A stretch of 64,000 bases of DNA from Candidatus Dojkabacteria bacterium (GTDB taxonomy: Bacteria > Patescibacteria > Dojkabacteria > SC72), in NCBI GenBank assembly GCA_023229785.1, contig JALNYV010000005.1, forward strand, positions 1 through 64,000, given 5' to 3'. Below are positions 56,918 through 64,000 of the stretch, one piece after another. Position 1 is the first letter of the stretch, and each line of letters opens with the position of its first letter. The translations under genes were made by a program, and so were the position numbers. A model generated the notes under the pieces. It made no database searches. It was given only the letters and a program-made list of their open reading frames with translations, and had not been told where the DNA came from.

Positions 56918-59869
56918 TTACCCAAAACACATCGTTGAGGCCATGCCCCAGTCTTCGGGCCTATCAGCAACGTAATCAAAGATTTCAGCCATACACTCGT
57001 CTATAGCTTCTTTAGCAGCCATTCTAAGATCATTAGCATTAAGTGTAATATTACCGCCAGCACCTGGAAGTGAAGCATATTTACCTCTTGTTTCTGCTAA
57101 CATCAACCTGGTAACAGCTGTTGCATATCTACGAATCCACGGTCTAGCATAACGATCCGACATTATTTCCTGCTCAGTCCGCTCCATAGAGACCTCCATA
57201 CTCACATATGGTTCAGTCATTGGAAATCTATGGTGAATCCACAACTCTCTGGTTTGTTCATTCCACGTAAAAGTAAGCTTAGCAGCGAATAACTGCTCCA
57301 TTGTTTTTGTATATTCAGTCATGATATGATAACTTAGTAAGTCAAATGTCCCCATGTTATAGAGTTGTTGCAATACAACTTGGCCATACAATCCAGCACC
57401 ATGAGCAGACGATAAAAACGAAGATGTTAATCTGTATATTCCCATAATCTCAACAATCTTATCCATTCCACCAATCTTATTTGATAATACATAGCGTTGA
57501 GTTTCAGGTGACACTTGCATAAACATAAATCCACGTTTGTAGGCTAACCCAGAGTGAGCTCTAAGCTCATTTAATGCTCTTGTTATGGCATAATCAAGTT
57601 GTTGTGGTTCTACCTCCACATCTACCGCAGGATAGCCTAATTCATATCTAATTTCTGTCATTAATGTTAATCTTTGATCGTTAGTTCCATCAGTACCTAT
57701 GCCTAATTGATCATACGATGGTTGACTAGAAACACTATCAGTTCCAGGTTTTGGATCATAAAAATTATAACGGGTTCCCAATGATTGAAATAGTGTAATG
57801 TCTGCTAATTGAATGTAAGACATACTATTAACACTAGTATCTGTAAATAATAAGTTTCCATTTCCTGTTAATTCTACAGTAGCTGAGACTGGAGCAATCT
57901 CCCACACGGTACCATTCCACAATAATAATTTATTCATAGTAGAATTAAACCAAGTGGATCCCACAGTGGGGGCAGGACTAGATGTTGAATACACTACAGA
58001 AATCCAAGCAACACCATTCCACATCTGAACGGATGAATTTGTTGTATTGAACCAATATGATCCAATGGGAAGATTTGCAAGATCGCTTTCTGATATCACA
58101 GGAGTTATATTAGCCCAAACAAAGCTTCCGTTGATAGCCTTCCACGAGGCAGAAGTGGGATTATACCAAACAACACCCACTGGCAATTGTGCTGTGGGAT
58201 CTGTGGGATAATTTATATAATTTACAACAACAAAACAATTATTTTTCCAAATATTTAATGTATCTAGTGTTGAGTTAAACCAAAGCGAACCCTCCACCAT
58301 AACTAATTTTACTGATGGGTCTGTAGCTTGTTGATAGAAGGTTGTTGCTGATTTCCAAATAGAATTTACAGAATCCCACACCTTCAATTGATTCAATGTG
58401 GTATCCCACCACAAATCACACGATGTTCTAGTAATTGGATTTTGAGGATATGAAATAACTTCAACAATATCCCAAACCAACGTGCTACCATTGTATTGTT
58501 TTAATGTTTGACTGGTGGGGTTATACCAAAATTTACCAGGTGCGGGAGTTCCAGGTTGTATTTCTGATACAGCGACGTTGATTTGTTGATTCCACCCTGG
58601 GTTTGGAATATTCCAAGCGTTTAGTGTATTCGCAGATTCGTTGAACCAGTATGCACCATCTGTTAAATTAGTAGGATCTTCATGATATTTAACTTCATCC
58701 ACCACCACCCACATTTCAAATATACTATCCCACTTATATAATGTGGTGTGTTCAGTATCATACCAGAAGGCTCCGCTAGTTACTGGATTTATAGTGGAAG
58801 GATCTGCAGTAGATATTGTGGTGTATATGTTACACCATGATGTTCCATTCCACACATAACCGCTTGTTCCATTAAACCAATATGATGTATCTGCAATTGG
58901 ATTTTGAGGATCCACAACAGATGTTATAATAGTTGGTGTAGTCCAAGCACTTCCATTCCACAATTTTAATACAAAAGTTGTGGGATTTAACCAATATGTT
59001 CCAATTGATAAAACGGTTGGCGTAGTATCTTGAATTATGACTGGTAATTCTACATTAGCTGATCCATTCCACTGGTATAGTTTTGCCAAGGTTGCATTCC
59101 AATAGAATGCATTTGTATTTGGTGCATATGGACCTTGAGTGGGGTTGCTTATAAGTGATAGTTGTTTGTTGATTTCAGCAACAAGATCTACATAATGTGT
59201 TGAATTTGCTCCTGCTACAGATATAGTATATTTCATAGGAGCAGGCGCACCATATACAGGATCTACCGGTGTATTAGGTCTAGGTATCAAACCAACTTGA
59301 ATTTGGAATTCATATGTGATTCCTGGCATTAGTTCAGTAAAGGCGTTTGGATCAACACCAACAACACTCTGTTCTGAGTTTAGTATTACTATTTGAGTTC
59401 CACTAGTTCCAGAAGAGCCATCAACCAGATAATCCATAGAATAGGCATGAACTCCTTCTATAAAATATCTACGTTGATTATCTACAGGAAATCCAGTGAT
59501 ATAATATGGAGTATTGGGAGTTAATCCTGTTACATCAAAAAATGTAGTTGTGACATCATCATAAAATGCTCCAACTATGTTTGCTGTACCTAATTTATCA
59601 CCCGCAAACAAATTATAATCAACGGTTGGATCTGAGTTGTATAATGTTCCATTAACTGGAATCTTACCTACTGCCGTTGGGGTTGTGTCAATGGTGATTA
59701 TCATTCCATTGTAGGCTTGACTTAAAGATCCACAACCTACAGCAGGAGCTGGAACGTTCCAACTGATTCTACCAGTGGTGGGTCCAGTTCTATCAAATTT
59801 GAGTGAAATATTTAGAGATTCTGCTCTGAGCATCCCAGGAGCATCTGTGCTGATATCATATTGTCCCAT
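56918..59869 (-). CDS. Neck-like protein (T4 gp13-like C-terminus) with long Trp-motif repeat extension
   Basis: I start at the ATG at 59869 (MGQYDISTDAPG), 6 nt after AGGA, giving 983 residues; a longer frame start at 59917 lacks a site. Residues ~260-690 hold about ten ~45-residue units of the form YWFNxTTxxLxxWNGxxW, reminiscent of small beta-hairpin sugar-binding or decoration modules. The last ~230 residues (LMTEIRYELGYPAVDVEVEPQQLDYAI, WIRRYATAVTRLMLAETRGKY, LPGAGGNITLN, AKEAIDECM) match the pattern of T4 gp13 neck proteins. So a connector domain appears fused to a surface-exposed array. Confidence 0.7.
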   Translation of the reverse strand: MGQYDISTDAPGMLRAESLNISLKFDRTGPTTGRISWNVPAPAVGCGSLSQAYNGMIITIDTTPTAVGKIPVNGTLYNSDPTVDYNLFAGDKLGTANIVGAFYDDVTTTFFDVTGLTPNTPYYITGFPVDNQRRYFIEGVHAYSMDYLVDGSSGTSGTQIVILNSEQSVVGVDPNAFTELMPGITYEFQIQVGLIPRPNTPVDPVYGAPAPMKYTISVAGANSTHYVDLVAEINKQLSLISNPTQGPYAPNTNAFYWNATLAKLYQWNGSANVELPVIIQDTTPTVLSIGTYWLNPTTFVLKLWNGSAWTTPTIITSVVDPQNPIADTSYWFNGTSGYVWNGTSWCNIYTTISTADPSTINPVTSGAFWYDTEHTTLYKWDSIFEMWVVVDEVKYHEDPTNLTDGAYWFNESANTLNAWNIPNPGWNQQINVAVSEIQPGTPAPGKFWYNPTSQTLKQYNGSTLVWDIVEVISYPQNPITRTSCDLWWDTTLNQLKVWDSVNSIWKSATTFYQQATDPSVKLVMVEGSLWFNSTLDTLNIWKNNCFVVVNYINYPTDPTAQLPVGVVWYNPTSASWKAINGSFVWANITPVISESDLANLPIGSYWFNTTNSSVQMWNGVAWISVVYSTSSPAPTVGSTWFNSTMNKLLLWNGTVWEIAPVSATVELTGNGNLLFTDTSVNSMSYIQLADITLFQSLGTRYNFYDPKPGTDSVSSQPSYDQLGIGTDGTNDQRLTLMTEIRYELGYPAVDVEVEPQQLDYAITRALNELRAHSGLAYKRGFMFMQVSPETQRYVLSNKIGGMDKIVEIMGIYRLTSSFLSSAHGAGLYGQVVLQQLYNMGTFDLLSYHIMTEYTKTMEQLFAAKLTFTWNEQTRELWIHHRFPMTEPYVSMEVSMERTEQEIMSDRYARPWIRRYATAVTRLMLAETRGKYASLPGAGGNITLNANDLRMAAKEAIDECMAEIFDYVADRPEDWGMASTMCFG

Positions 59870-59897
59870 GGTTTTTCCTAATTGTAGTGTATAGGAA

Positions 59898-59905
59898 TAT
59901 TTATC
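59898..59905 (-). promoter_or_regulatory. T4-type late promoter
   Basis: GATAAATA on the - strand, 29 bp before the ATG at 59869. Confidence 0.5.
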
Positions 59906-59928
59906 CAAATGGTGCAATAGAATGTGAG

Positions 59929-60966
59929 TTATATTTGAATGTTGTATTGCTTTAATAAATTGGTATATAATCTTTTATAGTAAGCATCAGCTAATATGGC
60001 ATTTTCTCCTTCTGGGAATCTACCGTGAATTACGTATTTTGCATACTCAAAGGCTGTGTAACCATTAGAAGCTATGGCAGATTCTCCTTCTGGAAATCTA
60101 CCGTAAATCACACCTGTTGCATATCTATAGGCGGACTCTGGGTATTTCGCTATGTTGGATTCTTGTTCCTTCCAACGTCCACCAATAATAAATTGAGCAT
60201 ATGTAGCAGCTAACGTATGATCCTTAGCTATTATAGGCTCCAACTTACGTATCCTTCTGTGTTTCATACTACAAAACCTATAAGCTTCGTGTGGATTTAA
60301 ATTATTAATATTATCGGAGTATTTTTTAATCTCTTTGGCATTTTTTCTAAAAGAATATCCTGTATTATCAATTACACTCAATAATTGCAATGGTTTGGTG
60401 TTAAAAAACACGGCTTGATTTTTTTCGTTGTTGTGTATGATTCCCTTACCTCTATCAACCACTCCAGTTATCCCAACTTTCCTCAACATCTTTCTAGCTG
60501 CTAAACCAGTAGTTTTAGTATCCTCAGTATCAAAAGTATTCATCATGATGCTATTATAGATAGAATGCCACAATTGTCTAGTGTTACCGACAGCTGAATG
60601 TTTCCTAATATATGGGGTGAGTTTTTGTATCATCTCTTCTAGTTGGTTATCAGTGGTGACGTCCCATACATTAGACATATCTGTCACCTTAAAAACTTGA
60701 ATAAATTTAGCATCTTGTTGAAATGGAACTTCCATTTTTTTCTTGATAACATATTGGATAGGATAAGAGTAAATTCCTAGAGGTGTATTATACATGCTTT
60801 GTGGGTTAACACCCAATTTATGAATATTCGTAAAGGTGACAAATATTGTGTTAATTTCACTCTTATATTTTTTAGCAATAGCCTTCAGTTCATCCAAAGG
60901 TGATGTCTTGGGATTCATCTCTGGATTTTTTCTAGCTTCTACTATTAAATATTCTGTGAGTCTCAC
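59929..60966 (-). CDS. Hypothetical protein with GRFPEGE repeats and leader-like N-terminus
   Basis: The 345-residue protein starts at a GTG overlapping the upstream stop. Its first residues MRLTEYLIVEA match those of the upstream repeat protein (MRLTEYLMLES) and contain IVE, a possible prohead-protease site. Residues ~165-205 include GITGVVDRGKGIIHNNEKNQAVFFN, a motif I associate with large phage proteins of unknown role. The C-terminal ~120 residues are four to five ~30-residue units (YAKYVIHGRFPEGENAI), a second kind of helical repeat. Confidence 0.65.
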   Translation of the reverse strand: MRLTEYLIVEARKNPEMNPKTSPLDELKAIAKKYKSEINTIFVTFTNIHKLGVNPQSMYNTPLGIYSYPIQYVIKKKMEVPFQQDAKFIQVFKVTDMSNVWDVTTDNQLEEMIQKLTPYIRKHSAVGNTRQLWHSIYNSIMMNTFDTEDTKTTGLAARKMLRKVGITGVVDRGKGIIHNNEKNQAVFFNTKPLQLLSVIDNTGYSFRKNAKEIKKYSDNINNLNPHEAYRFCSMKHRRIRKLEPIIAKDHTLAATYAQFIIGGRWKEQESNIAKYPESAYRYATGVIYGRFPEGESAIASNGYTAFEYAKYVIHGRFPEGENAILADAYYKRLYTNLLKQYNIQI

Positions 60967-61364
60967 TCTTGTCCCCTCATTGCTTCACCATATCTAAGCC
61001 ATTTTTTCATTAATAGTGTATTATTAGCAAAGTATTTTTTTACGAAACCGTTATATTCTTCTTCATCTTTAATGAATTTTAGATCCTTTAATGCTGTTAA
61101 TAATACTTTCGTTGTTGGATTATCTATATATCTTACAACCCAAGCGGCAATAGCAACGGCTGTTAATTGAATAGCTTCAGATGGATTTTTGATATATCTA
61201 ATTGCCCAGGAATATTGATTAATTGCTGCCATTTGCACAGCCAATGAAGGGTGCTCGATATGACGGATGGATAATCCATCTTTAGTCACCAAATCAATCT
61301 GTTCTTTTTCAGATTTGGTATTCCAATCAACAGATTCAAGCATTAAATATTCTGTAAGTCTCAT
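60963..61364 (-). CDS. DUF4116-like repeat protein, paralogue 8
   Basis: I start this 133-residue copy at the ATG at 61364, directly after the upstream stop (TAATATG). The leader MRLTEYLMLES differs from the MKLFEIAK type but is shared with the unrelated gene downstream. The linker DWNTKSEKEQ, units HPSLAVQMAAI, NPSEAIQLTAV and NPTTKVLLTAL, and tail FANNTLLMKKWLRYGEAMR are typical. The ending KDEEEYNGFVKKYFANN is almost the same as paralogue 1 at 7.9 kb, 53 kb away. Confidence 0.8.
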   Translation of the reverse strand: MRLTEYLMLESVDWNTKSEKEQIDLVTKDGLSIRHIEHPSLAVQMAAINQYSWAIRYIKNPSEAIQLTAVAIAAWVVRYIDNPTTKVLLTALKDLKFIKDEEEYNGFVKKYFANNTLLMKKWLRYGEAMRGQE

Positions 61365-61365
61365 A

Positions 61366-61911
61366 TTAGTTCGTTTGGGTGCTGACACCAGCTGATGATG
61401 ATGGGTTAGAGGCTAGAGTTTCCGAAGCCTTTGAAGCCATATTCATAGCTTGTTCAATAGGTGTTAAAAGTTGTCTAGCGGCTTGATTGATTTGTTCTGG
61501 ATTTGAACTAGAAGCTATTTTTACATATTGTTGCATTAATTCTGGAAATCTAGCACCATATTGAGCTATGATAACAACTGATTGATTAGGCAAAGATTGT
61601 TTGGTTAAATCATCAAACTTCATCGCGGCGGCGGTTAATATTTTTAATGTTTTATTCTTTTTATTAGCATCATCTGTGGAAACTAACTCATCAGACAACT
61701 TAGAAACGCCAGCTAAGAATGCTGCCACAGTATTGGGGTGCATATATTGAGCAGTTTGACCTAAACCTGCAAGAACGTGAGTGACACCTTCTGCTATTAA
61801 AGCTGGAGTCGTGAATTGTCTTTTTGCAATATGCTTAATATTTTCACGAATGTAGTTGTGTTGGGTTGTGTTTTTTATATCAACGTTGTATGCTTGTTTA
61901 ATAAGGGACAT
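61366..61911 (-). CDS. Hypothetical, possibly virion-associated protein
   Basis: The 181-residue protein is not recognised. It is helical and Ala/Gln/Ser-rich (ALIAEGVTHVLAGLGQTAQYM, QQYVKIASSSNPEQINQAARQLL), with a Ser/Thr-rich end. An exact late promoter lies 27 bp upstream. It heads an operon with paralogue 8 and the GRFPEGE-repeat gene. Confidence 0.6.
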   Translation of the reverse strand: MSLIKQAYNVDIKNTTQHNYIRENIKHIAKRQFTTPALIAEGVTHVLAGLGQTAQYMHPNTVAAFLAGVSKLSDELVSTDDANKKNKTLKILTAAAMKFDDLTKQSLPNQSVVIIAQYGARFPELMQQYVKIASSSNPEQINQAARQLLTPIEQAMNMASKASETLASNPSSSAGVSTQTN

Positions 61912-61937
61912 TGTATTTCCTAGTTGGGATTATCTAA

Positions 61938-61945
61938 TATTTATA
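61938..61945 (-). promoter_or_regulatory. T4-type late promoter (exact consensus)
   Basis: TATAAATA on the - strand, 27 bp before the ATG at 61911. Confidence 0.65.
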
Positions 61946-61989
61946 CTCTTTGGAGGAACTTGCGACTATTTACTCCCAAACAAATGAAA

Positions 61990-62024
61990 GAATGCCACTT
62001 GTTCTTTAGACAAGTGGTAGTTCA
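61990..62024. terminator. Hairpin with IS605-right-end-like form
   Basis: GAATG, an 8-bp stem (61995-62002 with 62010-62017), a loop containing CTTTAG, then TAGTTCA. It could simply end the repeat-protein operon (the last three bases give that gene's stop on the - strand). Its order GAA-stem-CTTTAG-stem-GTTCA is the same as the hairpin at 34161-34192. Confidence 0.5.
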
Positions 62025-62417
62025 GTGATTCCTCATTACCTCACCATATCTAAGCCATTTCTTCATTAATAGTGTATTATTAGCGAAGAATTTTGTTAAT
62101 GCTTGATTATATCCTATGTTACAGTTAATAAATTCTTGAGAAGTAAGACATTTTAACAACACTTTCTGGGTTGGATTTTTAAAAAAATGAATAGCTGAGG
62201 TGTTTTCTTTAAATGCAGCCAGTTGAACTGCTTCTGATTGATTTTCAATATCTTGAATCGCTAACCCCCGTTTACTAACTGCAGCTATTTGAACAGCTTC
62301 TGATGGGTTTTGAATTTTGCTAAGACCCAATAATTCTCTCTGTACCATAGCAATCTGTTGCTTTTCAGATTTAGTGTTCCAATCAATGTTTGGTTTTAAT
62401 ACTTCAAATAATTTCAT
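62022..62417 (-). CDS. DUF4116-like repeat protein, paralogue 9
   Basis: The 131-residue copy has leader MKLFEVLKP, linker DWNTKSEKQQ, units NPSEAVQIAAV, NQSEAVQLAAF and NPTQKVLLKCL, and tail FANNTLLMKKWLRYGEVMR. Its ATG overlaps the stop of paralogue 10 (ATGA). The stop codon lies at the edge of the IS605-like hairpin. Confidence 0.8.
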   Translation of the reverse strand: MKLFEVLKPNIDWNTKSEKQQIAMVQRELLGLSKIQNPSEAVQIAAVSKRGLAIQDIENQSEAVQLAAFKENTSAIHFFKNPTQKVLLKCLTSQEFINCNIGYNQALTKFFANNTLLMKKWLRYGEVMRNH

Positions 62418-62812
62418 GATTGTTCTCTCACTGCTTCGCCATATCTAAGCCATTTCTTCATCAATAGTGTATTATTAGCAAAGTATTTTTTTACGAAGAT
62501 TTCATACCTAGTTTGCATTCCAATGAACCCTGGCTCTTTTAGAGCTATTAATAATACTTTTTGTGAGGGATTTTTAATAAATAACACAGCATATCCACAC
62601 CTCGCTGCCGCTTTTTGCATAACATGCTCTGTTGGGTTTTTAATATATTCCAACGAGCTTATATTTTTCAGGATGGATTCTATTTGGACAAGCTCAGATG
62701 GATCATCAATTTTTCGAATTCCATTGAATGATCTTTTTACCATAGCTATCTGCTCTTTTTCAGATCTAGTGTTCCAATCAACTGGTGGTTTTGCTATTTC
62801 AAGCAATTTCAC
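62414..62812 (-). CDS. DUF4116-like repeat protein, paralogue 10
   Basis: The 132-residue copy has leader MKLLEIAKP, linker DWNTRSEKEQ and the most divergent units of the set (DPSELVQIESI, NPTEHVMQKAA, NPSQKVLLIAL). The tail is unchanged (FANNTLLMKKWLRYGEAVR). Divergent repeats with a fixed tail again mark the C-terminus as the constrained part. It overlaps the upstream gene by 4 nt. Confidence 0.8.
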   Translation of the reverse strand: MKLLEIAKPPVDWNTRSEKEQIAMVKRSFNGIRKIDDPSELVQIESILKNISSLEYIKNPTEHVMQKAAARCGYAVLFIKNPSQKVLLIALKEPGFIGMQTRYEIFVKKYFANNTLLMKKWLRYGEAVREQS

Positions 62813-63123
62813 TTGGTATGCCTATCTAAGAATTTTTGAAGTTTAATACGGGGAATATTTAAGTTATATTGATCATCCTCATCAATATCCTTTACCCCTT
62901 TGAATTTAATTGATAGTGGAGTAGGGTTATGTATATCATCATAAGACCACTCAATTAATATTTTATTTTTAGGTCTGAGACTGATCGCATCCACATCACA
63001 TTCAGCAACAGGGATGCTACAATATTTGTATATTTCATACTCTATAGTGGACACAGGTGTATTTTTAATAGCATCCATCAACTGTTCTTTACTTTCAAGA
63101 TATTGTTTAAATGTTTGTCCCAT
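62809..63123 (-). CDS. Hypothetical protein with leader-like N-terminus
   Basis: The 104-residue protein starts MGQTFKQYLESKEQL, close to the start of the 48975 protein (MHQTFKQFLVE). The rest is a mixed alpha/beta sequence (CSIPVAECDVDAISL, KNKILIEWSYDD) and is not recognised. An exact late promoter lies 30 bp upstream. It heads the operon with paralogues 9 and 10. Confidence 0.6.
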   Translation of the reverse strand: MGQTFKQYLESKEQLMDAIKNTPVSTIEYEIYKYCSIPVAECDVDAISLRPKNKILIEWSYDDIHNPTPLSIKFKGVKDIDEDDQYNLNIPRIKLQKFLDRHTK

Positions 63124-63152
63124 CTGTGTCTCTTTTTTGATTTGTTATACTT

Positions 63153-63160
63153 TATTTATA
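63153..63160 (-). promoter_or_regulatory. T4-type late promoter (exact consensus)
   Basis: TATAAATA on the - strand, 29 bp before the ATG at 63123. Confidence 0.6.
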
Positions 63161-63212
63161 TCAACTCCAATAAGTCATAGTTATCGAATGATTACTTGAC
63201 TATATACTGTAT

Positions 63213-64000
63213 TTATCCACAGGAGGTATTGTTCATCATCACCCACTTTGTTGTGCCACAATCCCACACTCTCCAGTAACCATTGTTTTGCATATTCTGA
63301 TACTCTGTCAATGATGCATCATAATTAGGCAGTGTATTCTTGATAATATCTTTTCTGTAATTCCACCTATGTTTCCGTTTACCATCAACTACATAAAAAT
63401 AGGCGGGAGGATTAGTGGTTTTTAAATCAAACCCCAACTGTTGGTACATATTCCCAACACTCCACCTCATATCAGCAAAGCTATATATCTCTTTCCATTC
63501 GTTATTCCGTTGGAAGTGTTTTAATAATTTAGAAGCTATACCAGGAATGCGGTATGTTATATCAGTACAAAATCTACTCAATTCCCAAATACCTTCTTTG
63601 GATTTAGTTTTATCTTTTTGTCCAAGAGCCACTCTAGGAGATGTAAAAGTCATAACAGCAACTAAACTATTATCATAATATGCCCCATATGATATTTGAG
63701 CATTGTCATTACCTTGAACATGATTGATTTCCAGTAGTGCTCGTTTCTCATCACCGCTACATGCTTTTATTTCACATTTTCTGGCGTAAATTTTTTGTAC
63801 CATGCCCAGTTGGGTATAGTGTTTTAATTTAGCTGATAGTAATGCAGTATTATTCATTTCATCCTCAAATAGAATGATAAATTGAATCCCAGCCTCCAGA
63901 AATGATTTATAAGTAGATAACCCACTCTTTAAGTTGGCGTGGGATTGATCTATAGGTAGAACGACGATTGCCCTATTGGATTCTTCATCATACACTGTGG
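63213..64000 (-). CDS. Homing endonuclease-like: acetyltransferase-like domain protein, 5' end outside window
   Basis: The frame is open to the right edge, so the gene probably begins beyond the window; an ATG lies at 63995. About 262 residues are visible. FIILFEDEMNN corresponds to the end of the Vsr-like core. IYARKCEIKAC, LLEINHVQGND, LVAVMTFTSPRV, FADMRWSVGNMYQQLGF and RVWDCGTTKW give the same second domain as the 36189 and 53434 proteins. The nuclease core itself is mostly outside the window. Confidence 0.75.
   Translation of the reverse strand, partial: TVYDEESNRAIVVLPIDQSHANLKSGLSTYKSFLEAGIQFIILFEDEMNNTALLSAKLKHYTQLGMVQKIYARKCEIKACSGDEKRALLEINHVQGNDNAQISYGAYYDNSLVAVMTFTSPRVALGQKDKTKSKEGIWELSRFCTDITYRIPGIASKLLKHFQRNNEWKEIYSFADMRWSVGNMYQQLGFDLKTTNPPAYFYVVDGKRKHRWNYRKDIIKNTLPNYDASLTEYQNMQNNGYWRVWDCGTTKWVMMNNTSCG

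Noticed and set aside
1..64000. CRISPR array
   Set aside because: The only close repeats are protein-coding (paralogues, fibre repeats, endonuclease duplications); no short regularly spaced repeat array was seen.

Overview
The window is a stretch of an AT-rich, T4-like contractile-tailed phage genome (Caudoviricetes, T4-type myovirus). The identification rests on a set of recognisable T4 core genes: primase (gp61-like), both type II topoisomerase subunits (gp39, gp52), RNase H, sliding clamp (gp45), family B DNA polymerase (gp43, split in two), replicative helicase (gp41), a DsbA-like DNA-binding protein, tail sheath (gp18), tail tube (gp19), tail-sheath terminator (gp15) and a gp13-like neck domain. 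No host gene, rRNA or tRNA was seen. The host cannot be named; an RlpA-like protein with a signal peptide and strong TTGACT-N17-TATAAT promoters suit a Gram-negative bacterium.

Layout. 1-8.4 kb (+ strand): phosphoribosyltransferase end, primase, topoisomerase large subunit, homing endonuclease, phosphoesterase, topoisomerase medium subunit, then two copies of a small repeat protein. 8.4-18 kb (- strand): RNase H, sliding clamp and the DNA polymerase, whose two halves are separated by a homing endonuclease. 18-29.7 kb: a fibre-like gene, DsbA-like, RlpA-like, a 2OG-oxygenase-like protein, a retropepsin-like protease, repeat proteins, a RecB-like nuclease, the helicase and virion-like proteins. 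29.9-33.5 kb (+): a class II (B12-type) ribonucleotide reductase broken into two overlapping ORFs, and a HAD-family nucleotidase. 33.5-64 kb: late structural genes on the - strand (tail tube, tail sheath, gp15, large fibre-like and neck-like proteins), heavily interrupted by homing endonucleases, together with a GH16 glycoside hydrolase and further repeat-protein copies.

Three themes run through the window. First, about a quarter of the sequence (roughly 15.8 kb, 13 largely intact or edge-cut genes plus 2 clear wrecks) is homing endonuclease, built by shuffling zinc-ribbon repeats, 'KQTNLxRYG' repeats, HTH modules and four types of C-terminal domain (Vsr-like, Vsr-like plus acetyltransferase-like, GIY-YIG-like, HNH). 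Second, a paralogous family of at least ten small proteins is spread over six loci. Each has a short N-terminal leader, two to four ~24-residue 'NPSEAVQLAAV' repeats (DUF4116-like) and an almost invariant C-terminus (FANNTLLMKKWLRYGEAMR). They lie in transcription units preceded by T4-type late promoters, and several share leader-like N-termini with otherwise unrelated proteins, recalling T4 capsid-targeting sequences. Third, a recurrent control device is seen at several genes: a hairpin, usually burying the ribosome-binding site, with a promoter embedded in its upstream arm or loop, so that read-through RNA would fold while RNA begun at the embedded promoter would not.

Expression can be partly read: early genes carry TTGACT-N17-TATAAT-type promoters, and late genes carry [T/G/C]ATAAATA boxes 20-60 bp upstream. 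Two hairpins resemble the right ends of IS200/IS605-type elements, without any transposase gene.
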